Assembly: GCF_008831285.2 (NCBI RefSeq)
Contig: NC_045145.1
Location: forward strand, 5,206,802 to 5,270,801
Source: Nymphaea colorata
Taxonomy: Eukaryota; Streptophyta; Magnoliopsida; Nymphaeales; Nymphaeaceae
Length of the DNA stretch: 64,000 nucleotides
Direction of reading: 5' to 3'
Made by a program: the position numbers and the translations under genes. Positions 26,338-37,700 of the stretch are shown piece after piece. Below the pieces are notes generated by a model. It did no database searches. It was not told the origin of the DNA and was given only the letters and a program-made list of their open reading frames with translations. How positions within the stretch are numbered: the stretch's first letter is position 1; each line of letters begins with the position of its first letter.

Positions 26338-29030
26338 TTGTTGATTGAATGTACTGCCCTTCCGCCCCTTCCTTTTATGAAGATCTTGAATCAGAATATC
26401 AAAGGGTTGATCCGAAAGGAAGCCCAACGTGCAGTTTATAATTCCTTATATGAGAAAAGTCTTGACATAGTGTTTTTACTAGATTCTATGCTTTCTGGTA
26501 CTCACATGGCTACTTTCTTTAATAGACATGGCAAGTATAATTTTGTTTTAATCCACGATCAAGCGGATGGTCGGGCTCGTGTTATTGCGGGATGGAACCC
26601 CACAACTGTCCGAGGTGTAGACATTATTCTCTGCAGGGATTGGATCGGTCTTATTGCCAATGAGCGTAATGGGTCCCCAACTTTTGCTACCTTCGGGGTC
26701 TACCTTCACCCTCACCGGCTCACCCGTCAAGCTACTCTTCGTACACTTAGCAACTCTTTCAGAAACTTGGTCCTCTCTATTGTTGTGATTGAGGACTTTA
26801 ATGCAGTCAGAGACAACAATGATAAAAGTGGTCGAGCCCCTAATTCCTCTTCTTGCAATGACTTCAATCAGTTCATAGCAGACAATAACCTCAGCATTGT
26901 TGACGACCCCCAGCGACATTTGACCTGGAGCAATAATAGGAAAAACTCGGCTACGATCTTGTGTAAATTGGACTGGGCAATGGTCAATGCCGCTTGGGTG
27001 CTTCAAGTTGGGGATCAGAATAGTCTTCAAATTTTACCAAAGGGTGCTTCAGACCACAGTGCTCTGGTGCTCCGCTCTGTTAAAGCCTCTTACAGGAATC
27101 CTTTAAGAGGTCAATTTAAGTTTAAGTTCCTTAAGAATTGGAGCCTGAGAGGTGAATGCGAGAAAGTCATTCAAGAAGGTTGGAGCTATCAAGCCCCAGG
27201 GTATGCCTTCATTCGTGTTCTAGTCAAGCTTGAGGTTACTCACAGTAAACTTACGGCTTGGAATCGTCTGCATTATGGGAATATTCCTCAAAAAATTGAC
27301 TCCCTTCAAAAAGAGCTAGATGTTGTTTAATTAAGAATGGATAGTGGGGACTTATCCTTATCTGACCTCGAGTGTTGCGTCAGACTTGAGTTGCAAGCTA
27401 CTTTAAAGGAAGAAGAGTTGCTATGGGCCCAAAAAGCCAGAATTAATTGGCTAAAAAATGGTGACCGTAACACGAAATTTTCTCAACAGGTTGCATCCGA
27501 GAGGAAATCTAGGCAGTCTCTCTTTGTTATATCTGTGGGGACCTTACCATTGAGGCTCATGACCAGATCAATGATGAATGTACCAAATTCTTTAAAGCGC
27601 TCCTATGTGAAGATGTTGCCACTGGGTCTATGTTTGATCATTTAAGCACTAGTCCCATTGTTTCTAGAGAAGAAAATCTAAAACTCCTTGCTCCTATCTC
27701 AAACTCAGAAATCAAACATGCAGTCTTTAGTTCTAAGGCTGATAGTGCCCCAGGACCTGACGGCTTCTCGGCTTTCTTCTACCAACGCTATTGGCACATT
27801 GTTGGAGACGACGTCACCAGGGCGATTAAGGGATTCTTTGAAATAGGTCGCCTAGTTAAGAAGATCAACAGATTCATTCTAGTGCTTATCCCTAAGCATC
27901 AAGGCACTTGCTCACCACAACACCTTAAGCCAATTGCACTCTGTAACTCTCTTTATAAATTCATCACCAAAGTCATTTGCTTTCGTATGAGACCTGTCCT
28001 AGCTAGAATTATTGCGGATTCTCAGGGAGCCTTTACCAAGGGCAGGAAATTACAGGATCAAGTTGCCATGGCTCACGAGGTTGTAAATTCCATGTTTGTC
28101 TATTATGCTCCGTCAGTGTGCTGCCAATTGGATTTATCAAAGGCCTATGATCGAGTGAACTAGAATTTTCTTCGAAACTCCCTTCTCTCACTGGGCTTTT
28201 ATGATACTTGAATTAAGCACATTATAACATGGGTCTCAATAGCTTCAATTGTGATTTCAGTAAATGGTGTGGTGGGTCAATACTTTCATAGCACTCGTGG
28301 CCGCAGACAAGGTGACCCAATGTCACTCCTCCTCTTCATTGGTATCATGGAGTGTCTCCATAGGCGTATTCTGCATAATGTAAATACTAATAAGCTTTGC
28401 GGGCCAACTATACCAAGGGTCGGGAAAGCGCCTGTGGAACTATTCTTTGCTGATGACATAATTTTCTTCCTCCCACTTAAAGTGAAGTTTCTTCAAGAAA
28501 TTAAAGGTATTATGAAGGATTTCGAGATGAAAGTTGGTATGAAAGTTAATGATGCTAAGTCGAGAATGGTAACTTTCAATGCCCATGAAGACTTGAGCAA
28601 CTTTGTTGTGGCCTCTACAGGCTGGCCCCTAGCCTCCCTTCCTCTTATTTACCTTGGGCTCCCCCTTTTTGTTGGAAAATTTAGCCCAGATCTTTGCCAA
28701 CCCCTTATCGTGAAAGCTCAAAGGAAGCTGGCAGCATGGAAGGCGTCGCTACTATCTTATGCGGGCAGACTATGCTTACTTCAATCCTCTTTTATACTTC
28801 TAATATTTTTTTGTGTTCCCCCTTCAAACTTCCAAAAAAGATTATTCAGGTTCTCGAGTCCCTTGCAGCTAATTTTTTATGGGCCTCTAACCTTGGATGC
28901 TGCAAACAACATTTAGTTGCATGGAATAAACTTTGTAGACCGAAAGGAGAGGGTGGTGTGGGGCTTAGAAGCATTAAAGATCTTAACAGAGCCTGCTTAG
29001 GAAATCTTGCTCTGTAGGTCGGTCATACAA
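26338..29030 (+). pseudogene. LINE ORF2 first part: APE endonuclease and reverse transcriptase
   Basis: 26338-27330 holds the endonuclease: MKILNQNIKGL at the start and SDHSALVL near the end, but the usual ETK and GDFN motifs are altered (LLDSM, VVIEDFNAVRD). 27337-27645 is the linker (LLWAQKARINWLKNGDRNTKF). 27630-28163 and 28251-28916 carry the reverse transcriptase blocks: SAPGPDGFSAFFYQRYW, ALCNSLYKFITKVI, QGAFTKGRKLQDQ, LDLSKAYDRVN, RQGDPMSLLLF, the catalytic FADD in ELFFADDIIFF, and PLIYLGLPLF. Stops at about 27330, 28161 and 28209 and several frame changes make it a pseudogene. The reading is cut at 29091 by a PIF-type element and resumes at 33268. Confidence 0.88.
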
Positions 29031-29099
29031 CTTCTTCTTGGGGCTTCCCTTGCCTCTAAGAATATCTCAGCAACCACAGCCTATGGATACGTAAGAGGT

Positions 29100-29190
29100 C
29101 GTTTGATGGCCACAGGACACGCGTGTCCTGTTTTGTTGATTTTTTCATCAAACGTTGGACATAGGATAGGCTGGACAGGACGGACGACTG
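29100..29190. repeat. Left subterminal GGACAGGA-type repeats of the PIF-type element
   Basis: ACAGGACACGCGTGTCCTGT is a perfect 20-bp palindrome, followed by a CATCAAACGTTGGACA word and GGACAGGACGGACG. The same words recur inverted at 33070-33250. Confidence 0.75.
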
Positions 29191-32100
29191 AACTAGGGTA
29201 TAAATAATTTTTTGGTTCCATCCTGTTCCGAGCTAACCCTCGAAACAAACAAGACAAAAACTTCGTCTGCCGCCCCCGACAACCACGACCCCAACCCGAG
29301 CTTTCGATGCCATCTCCTTCTCCTCCACCTCTTCCCCCATCTCCCCTGCCTTTCTCCTCTTCTCCGCCCCCAAGCTGCCTTTCTCCTCCATCTCCGCCCT
29401 CGTCTCCGCCCCCGAGCTGCCCCTAGGCCTTCCTGTTTCTCTCCTTCCCCTTGGTCGTCCGAGCTGCCCCTAGCCCTTCTTGTTTCTCTCCTTCTCCTCT
29501 GTCTCTGTTGGAGGGTGACCACCGCAGCATCGCTTGCAGCTTCTCAACGGGCGTCCTCAAGCAAATCCTCAGCAGGGTGTCTTCCAGCGGGTCCTAAGCA
29601 GCGGCATTCAGCAAGGCAGGGTGACCATTGCATTCCAGGTACGGGTCTATTCCCATCTCTTACACACTCTCTCTCTCTCTTTCCTCTCTCTATTGTTCGA
29701 TCCTATTGCTAAAGCTCCTTTTGCATTTGTTGTAAATGGCAACGATTACTGGATTTAGGCTTTTTACTACAGAATGGAAGATGCTCCCAAAATGTTTGTG
29801 GAAAAGCCTGACCGACATCTTGTGTCATGATAAGCACCGTGTGCACAGTGAAATGTCTGTGCACATGTATGTTGTCTCTTTGACATGGGAAACCCTTGTC
29901 CTGAAATGCTTGATCCGATTACAGTGCAGGACCAAACAAGGGAGAAAATTGGCATCATGACAGAACCCAGGCACATCCACAATGACATGCACGGAGGTGG
30001 ATTCAGATTCAATCACATACAGCTCATGTTTTCAAGGTTTTCGTAACTTCTAATACATTTTTATGGCATTTCCATTAATTTCATTTTCAACATTTTATTG
30101 GTTCAAAAATAAAGGAAAATGTTTTACCCTGCTTTCTGAAACACGCTCTAGTTGACAAGCCAAAGCCACGTCAGTCAGTTAACATATCATGTGACATGGA
30201 TGTGGATATATAATCATGATATAAGCACACAGTATACATGGATCAAAGCTCACCTGATCTACCACTTAAAATTAAATTTCCAGCACACCAAAGTGTTTTT
30301 AGTTCATGGGTCACTAGGTAACTAGAGATTTTAATTTTGTGGAGCCAGTGTTTTGAATTATGAACCACTATAGCGAACTTGATGACCATTCTGCAATAAG
30401 ATGGACAGTTGCAGAAAACAGCAGTAACATCTAAAGAGAAAGACAATGCGCTGTCAAAACAATGAACAAAAGGTATGAGAATGAGGAACTTAAAAAACAT
30501 AGCAAGTTAATGCACATATCTACACAACTCAATCCACACAAATATAAACAACAAAAATTTTCATAAGAAACTCACTGCTCTTTGGCCCCCAATCTCCCTA
30601 GCATGTAGATGAGGATACTCAAATTGGTTATCAGCACAAGAATAAATATACGATATCATCATGGTGCCTTCAGATTGGTGTCTGTAACATGGCATATAAT
30701 ACTCTGGGTAGTCATCCAAATAATCATTCTTTTTTGTGTGGAAGGGAGGAAGAGAGTTGTTATTCTATCGCAAAGTTGCCAAGGTCACATGGAGACAAGT
30801 GTGCAAAGTTTGACAGGAAGGGAATTCCCTGTATGGAAATTCAACGGGGAATTAGATTTTGGTTTGGTTAAGTTTGAAAGGGTGTTGTTGTAATTTTCTG
30901 TTACTACAGCATTGCCCTAAACTCCATGTTAAAAAGAGTCAGCATTTTTTGCATTTTTGTTTTGTTCAAATAGTAGAGGTCCAGTGCTTGAATGTAGGAA
31001 GGCCCTTAGTCTCTCTTGACCATATAAATCCTTATGTTTTGTATGTTTTCTTCTTTTCTTGAGAGGGCATGGCTCTTAGCACACAAGGATACCATCCAAG
31101 TTCCCTTGGGTGATCAATTGGCAAGGCCGTTGGTCCTTAATTTTGAAATTGTTACGTGTACTAGTAGAGTAACCATGGGAATTGAATGAGTTGCAAATCG
31201 ATTTGATTCATTGCCCAATACAAGGTACTATGTGTCATAAACTACATATTTACTTTTTATTATTTTATGATGGTTTTAAAATTTTCCTTATTTGTTTTTT
31301 ATACTTTTAATTTTGAAAAATGTATACAATAATATTGTTTACTGATTCATAACCTGGTCAGTGATTTGAATTGGCGAATTCACTGACAGGCTAGCTTTGT
31401 AGTTTGGTAGATACAATTCAATTCTTGATTTTATTTTACAACATTGAATCAAATATCTGGTTCACACTCCTTCAATGTTCGTGATATTGAAATGAACTTT
31501 TTTCCTTTTCACTATTATTATATTTTTCAACGAGGCATATGGAGTGTACTTCAACAACAGGTTGCATATTAGCTAGCTGGAGGGTTCCAGTTGTTAAAAC
31601 TCTTAAGATTCCACCAGACTTAACCAGAAGTATTCTCAGTTTTGGCCTTCACCGCAAAAGACAAAGAATGCCTTCAATTAGTTCAATTAGACTTCTGTTT
31701 TCTTCCTCTTATTGTATACAAAATTGGTTTCTTTGTCGCCTTCGTAGGCCATGACAGGCTTTAATGGCCACTAGCATGGATCAAGAATTTGAATTTCGAG
31801 CAAAATGCAACAACATTTGAAATAGATCTAGTTGGTGGTGCATTGAATGGTAAATTGAATCCACCAAAAGCTCGGCTCCTAGAATGAGTTAACATTGCCA
31901 TTGTGTGGGAGGGAATAAACTTTGTTGTTCCATATTGCTGCAACATTCTCCTCAACATTCTGCCAATAGGTGACTTGGATTTATCATCTGGTAGCAGATT
32001 CTTGATGACTGAAGGCTCAAGTGGCTTAATCGCATCTAGCACAAGTGAGTACTCGCCAACTTCCATCTCTAGATCTATAAATTTGAGATTTTGTTCTAAT

Positions 32101-33069
32101 TGGTCTAGAATCAAGTCACCATATGTAAATTTGAGTTTGTCTCTTTTGCCTAGAATTGCATTATGTAAGTTTGAATTTACCTGTTTTTTGCTTAATTTTC
32201 ATGTATATGCTTGCATTTTTGTGGTTTATTTATGTTTGGCTAGAATTGTCATATGCCAACTTGAATTTTTTGAATTTATATGCTTTTTTGCTAAAATTTC
32301 ACATATGTGAGGTTGAGTTTTTCTCTACGCACATGAACTGAAGCATGTTTCTTTAGAACTGATAAGACATGTCACAAGGCATATATTTTTGCTTTACAAA
32401 TTTTTATTTATGGTGATCAGACGTGCAATCGATGCGTCCTCTGTCAGGCCTTTGATGAGATTAGCAGCTTCATGTTTTAACATTGAATGAATGTCGCCGG
32501 TGTCCTTTCCCCCTAGAATTTGGCGTCAAGGAATCATGTGTTCCTGTTGATTTTGAAGGGTACATCAACAACAGCTCTTGGCCACACAGTTCATCTGAGT
32601 TTGACGAATCTCTACATTTCAAGTACTACATGAGTATGTGATCATAGCTGCTACAGAAGAATGCGTAACCCATGGCCTATACGCAATGCCCAAGAAAAAG
32701 AGAAAGAGCGAGAGAGGAAACAGACAACCTTGGTTGCTTACCATTTGTCGTCATGAAGGCAGAGCCTTTTCTTCAGCGTTTTATTGAAGAACAGAAGAGC
32801 AAGAAGAAAAAAAAAAAAAAGAAGGAAATTGTAATGTTGCCTACTCTTGTCTCTATGTGTCCCAATCACATATCATAGACGAAATTTTGTTTTTTATAAT
32901 GATTATAAAATTTCTGAAGTGAATATAGTGATTATTTGGTCGTTTGATATATATTATCAAATTTGTTTACTTGAATTTGAGTTTGAATATAATGTCATAT
33001 TGCATCGGAACCATTGACATCCCTCTTAAAACCCAAAGAGGTTCACGAGAAAATCCCTCTTAAAACAAA

Positions 33070-33250
33070 CGTCAGACAGGACAGACAAAACAGACAGAAA
33101 AGACATACGTGAAACAAACGCTGGACAGGATGAATGTGGTGTTCTGTTCTTAAAATCATCAAACGGTAGACAAAGAACACTATTGTCCATGAAGACAGGA
33201 CAGTAATGTAATGGACAGGACGTCCTGTCTGTCCTGTCCTAATGGACAGC
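33070..33250. repeat. Right subterminal GACAGGAC repeats of the PIF-type element
   Basis: Multiple GACAGGAC, GGACAGGACG and GTCCTGTC words, including GGACAGGACGTCCTGTC, precede the right TIR and mirror the left side. They are candidate transposase-binding sites. Confidence 0.75.
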
Positions 33251-33267
33251 AATCAAACGACCTCTAA

Positions 33268-34191
33268 GGGTAAGGCAAAAGATTCTTGGCTCTGGAGAGG
33301 TATAGAATGGGGTTGAGATGCCATTAAAAAGGATGTTAGATGGTCTGTGGGAAATGGATCTACAACTCGAGTATGGTTGGATGATTGAGGGGAGGACATT
33401 TTGTTGTTCAAAGTCTCTTCCTTTGAGTTCAATGCTTTAGCGGCCATGCGTGCATTTTCTGTTGCAGAGTTAAAACTTACCATTCAACACAACTTAGATG
33501 CTAAGCGATTGGCTAAGGATGTTCTTTCCCATCTAAGCTCTATCCACCTTTTTCAATCTCCTGATTCGTGGCAATGAAAGGGCTTAAATTGGGATAACGT
33601 TTCTTGGCAGCTTATTTGTGAGGACATCAAGAAGAAAGGGAACCTTTTCTATTGGAAAAAGACTATCTGGGATGCTGCGATTCCACCAAGGGCCCAATGG
33701 AACGGATACATCACGAGCGAAGGAAAGTTGAGCACTATGAACAACCTCCAACGTAGAGGGTTTCATCTGCCGAATTGATGCCTTCTTTGTCTTTCTGATA
33801 AGGAGTCTATTAATCACCTGTTTTTTCATTGTCCGGTCACTACTGGCCTGTGGCATCTCATCCTTATAAAATTCTAAAAACCCTATGTCACTTTGAGATC
33901 ATTTCTGCAAGGTAGTGGTGGATCGCCTCCTCTTTCAAGAGGGGATAGTTGAGCTGGTGCTGGCGAATTACCTTTCCAGTAGTAATCTGGAAAATTTGGA
34001 CTTGGAGAAACTCAATAGTTTTTGAAGATCATCTTGTTTGTGCAAAACAAAATATTGACAAAATGTGGAAGGAGTGTTCGTTGTTCTATCAATCTCTCAA
34101 TTCGCCACCAGATCAAAGAAGGGAGATTTCTCTTTGGGTTAAAACAAGCTTTCTTTCGAGCCTAAGTCTCCTTAAAGCAGATTATGTCTAA
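33268..34191 (+). pseudogene. LINE ORF2 second part: zf-RVT domain and C-terminus
   Basis: After the PIF-type insertion the reading resumes with KAKDSWLWRGIEWG, GNGSTTRVWLDD, LFYWKKTIWDAAIPPRAQ and a zinc-binding pattern C-x2-C....SINHLFFHCP, the zf-RVT domain at the end of plant L1 ORF2. 33949-34191 continues with ITFPVVIWKIWTWRNSIVFE, a standard L1 C-terminus. Several stops are present. The next 500 bp to 34735 would be the LINE 3' UTR. Confidence 0.8.
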
Positions 34192-34749
34192 TTCCAATAG
34201 CTACTTTGAAATTGGGTGATTTTGTTAAAGTTGGGGCACTGATCTCTACCAAAAGGCAGATTCGAAACAAGGAAGGGCTTCTAGGTTTCCTTTTCACGTT
34301 CACTTCCCAACCACCCTTCCATGAAACTACTAGCTTGAAACACTTATTGTCCATTATGCAGATTGAGGGGCAGAGTATGCAGGTTCTTTCTAGCAACATG
34401 CAGTGGGTTAAATTTATGTGGCAGGCGATCCGTAGTCAAACTCAACTTCCTCCAGGCTTCCACAACATAAGTAGGTTGAAGTCGCATCTCAAGTTCAGTT
34501 GTCGTAACCCCTTTAAAGAACTGGGTATCCTTTTGTCTTATTCCTTGCAATCCAATGTTATCCTTCATTGAGACCCCTCCTCTCGTGGATGGATGTTGAA
34601 CTCGTCGCTTAGCCCTGCACCTTAAGTCACGCTTTTGGGTTTCTTTCTTGTGTACATTCCTTCCACAATTTTGTATTTTTTGTATCCTTTGTTCATATCT
34701 CAATAAAATGGTCCCCAGCAAAATTGCATTGGAACTACATATATATGTC

Positions 34750-37700
34750 CAATAAATTCATGTAGTATACAAAGAAATGCAATGTTCACCGTCAATTTAC
34801 TTCATCGATGAAAAGGTGCAAGAAAGCAAAAAAACTGATGAGAGAATTATGTGAAATCATGATAGATGTGAAAAATGATGTTAATAATGATAAAAATGAA
34901 ATAATAAATAATGATGAATTATAACAACAATAATAATAAAGTTGTAGGATGAGATACCTTTTCTAGCGGCTGTGTGGTTTCACTTTTAACAATTGGCACT
35001 AATCTGGCTTCTCCTTCTAATTCTTTTGGTATAAAGCCAATGGAAGGAATGTAGCTCGACTCGGGAGCTAAACAAGTCGAGCTCAAGCTTAATTGATAAA
35101 TTGAGTTTGTAAACTAATCGAGTTCGAGTTGGATGAACTGACTCAATCAAACTCCATTAGACTCATTTAAAAATAATAATTGTTTGGTAATTTCAAAAAC
35201 TTAAAATGGCTTAAATAAAAATATAGAAATTTAAGGCATAAAATACATATTAAATAACACCTGCTTAAATGAGCTCAAGCTCGAACTGAGACTCGATTAA
35301 GCGAGAGTCCCAGCTCGAGTTCACCTCATAAAGCTCGAGTCGAGTTCGAGCTGAGTTATATATATTTACTTCGTGCGCATCCCAAACCAATGGTAATATT
35401 GTCCTTTCTTGCCACCACTAGCTAATAGCCAATGGAGGTAAAAAGAGGGGTTAAGGGCATTTTAGTCAATTTTTTGGGGGTAATATTGTCCTTTTCTTAC
35501 CATGCTGAGCTTGTCTCCTTTGATGGAGCGGCTGATTGATGTAACATTCTAAAAGCAGGGAGGTTGACAGTAACGTCCTCAAAGTTAAAGCGTCCTTTTT
35601 GTGAAAACCGTCAAAATAGAGAGCATTTCTGTAAATTTTACAATAAATGCACTTTTCTATTTGCAAATTACTTGTAAAGAAGTATGAAAGGTCTTTATTA
35701 GATGTCATAATCATGGTACAACTAAAACGTCTTTATAATAATCACTTAATTTAATGGTCCATTAGAACAACCTTAATCATAATTAATTGATTTTTTACTT
35801 TTTTATTGTTTATTTTTCACTCCAAAAACTAAAATCAATGGCAAGTATCATCATTCTGCCGTTATACTTCTACTAAATTTGCTTTAATAATGATAATTTA
35901 AATTGGATGCAGAAGATCCCATTTTCATGATCAAAATACATTATAGTTGACTGTAAAAAGATTCCCCTTTAGCTCTTAAAAATAGCGTGCCTCCACTGCT
36001 ACTAAATTCTCTTCTATGATAATTTATATTGACTGCTAAATACCCATGTCATTAAAATATAATATACATTGACTGTAAAAAGATTCTTTCCCAAAACCCA
36101 CCCCACATGTTCCACCTTCATATACTATCTTGTTTGAGGACTATTTCTGTCATGATGCAAGAAAAGCGAGGGCATTCTAGTCATTTTGTAAAAAAAACAT
36201 TTTCTTCTTTTCCACTTTTACTTTTACAAGATTAGGTTTTTGTTGATTTTTTTTTTCAAATAATTAATTATTCAATCAATTTTTAGTTGTATGTAGGAAT
36301 GTCAAATTAGAATCGGCAATCTTTATCGTATCTACTTTTTTACATATTTGGATTTGAATAAGAACCAAGAAAAATTCTATGTCATATTTGAATCCAAGGT
36401 TGAATTCACAATTTAAATTTGGGTCTGAATTCAATTTTTAAATTTTCACACCCCAATCACAAATTGACTTTTAAACCAAATCCAAACCCCATTACAATGT
36501 CATAAAATACAACTTTTAAAATTTATGGACGTTGCATATAAAACATTTGTTATAAATCTGATCTGAATCTGAATCTAAATCCAATGGATATATACTTAAT
36601 GTGAATTTGAATCTCATCATATGTCATTTCTTAAATCCAAATCTAAACTTATTTCTTAACCAGATATCGATTTTTTTTTATATCCAATTTTTTTGAAGCT
36701 GTTCAGTTGGATATCTTACTTAAATCGGTATGTTTTTTTATTTTACAAAAAAAAAAGAAACTTTCTTTTTTCTGAGAGTTTCTTAAGTTTGTATAGTTTT
36801 ATATTGATACTTTTTTAATGTAATTTTAGGAGCTCTCATCTTTGCCAATAACAAAGAAATTCGAAACTTAAACAAGAACTAAGCTTGATCCAAGATCTTC
36901 ATGTGGACACCCTTTGCATTGGCTTTTTAATATTTGGAGCGATCACATTAAGCCAAAGGTACCAACGATTTCTCAATATGTGCGTAAATGCTTTTGATGC
37001 TATAGATACGCATAAAAATTTTAAAAAAAAATTATTGCAATATAAACAGGTTCGGTGTTATGACATTTCACCTGTAACGGTGGAATATTCAAATTAGTGA
37101 ACATGTTGCTAACCTTGGGCATCGAGCCTGCTCAGCCCTATACGGCCCAAGCTGGCCCGACATCTAAAACTCAGGCTTGTGCTCGGCCCGACTCGAAAAA
37201 CCCAAGCCCGAGCCCAGTCCGATTAAATTAAAAAATAATAATATAAAATAATACATAAAAATAATTAATTGTGACAAATAAATATATATATATAATTGAA
37301 AAGTAATTATAGGCCCATTTGGGCCGGCCCGATAACTCATCCGGCCGGCTTGAGTATCGTTTTTCCTGGCCTAGGCTTGGGCCTGAGTGGGGCCGGGTAA
37401 TGGGTATTCGGCGGCGGCTTGACAGATGCTCAAGCTTACATGTTGGTAAATGTGTTGGTACTTTACTGTTGTCTGTGGTAAAATATCAAAACAAGCAAAT
37501 CTGCATTCAAACTTATCTCTTTTATTTAATGTTTATCTTTTTCTATTTCGCTTATCGACTGGCGAAATCCCCGTCACTAGTTTACTTTTTTCAAGAAAAA
37601 AAAAATTATTTCTAGCGTGAAAGAGAGCTTCATCAAAATTGCGCAGGAGGAGGAATTGAGGAAGGAAGAGGAGGAATTGGAGAAGGAAGAAGGGTGAATC

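Larger units (their letters stand above)
29095..33264. mobile_element. PIF/Harbinger-type element, 4.17 kb, nested in the LINE (TAA duplication)
   Basis: GAGGTCGTTTGAT at 29095 is exactly inverted as ATCAAACGACCTC ending at 33264, and TAA flanks both sides (29092-29094, 33265-33267). The LINE ORF2 continues on either side. Both subterminal regions are crowded with GGACAGGAC/GTCCTGTCC words. No transposase was recognised inside, so it depends on another element or is an old deletion derivative. The interior has a C/T-rich leader-like tract (29280-29720), exon-like pieces around 29534-29640 and 29880-30020, and a minus-strand open frame (32114-31761) with no recognised domain. Confidence 0.78.
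23893..34749 (+). mobile_element. L1-like LINE with 14-bp target-site duplication, interrupted by two nested elements
   Basis: TACATATATATGTC occurs at 23893-23906 and again at 34736-34749, bounding an interval with the full order of a plant L1: ORF1 (DUF4283 plus zinc knuckle), endonuclease, reverse transcriptase and C-terminal zf-RVT. Two TIR elements (25531-26117 and 29095-33264) sit inside, and the LINE reading resumes after each. Subtracting them leaves about 6.1 kb, normal for a full-length L1. There is no clear poly(A) tail before the right duplication. Stops and frameshifts throughout mean it is dead. Insertion order: LINE first, then the other two. Confidence 0.85.

Noticed and set aside
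29193..29712. Long open frames in the C/T-rich part of the PIF-type element
   Set aside because: Low-complexity Pro/Ser or Arg-rich translations open on both strands, as expected from a pyrimidine tract.
31761..32114. 117-codon minus-strand open frame inside the PIF-type element
   Set aside because: It has fairly protein-like composition but I cannot relate it to any family, so it is mentioned only within the element's description.
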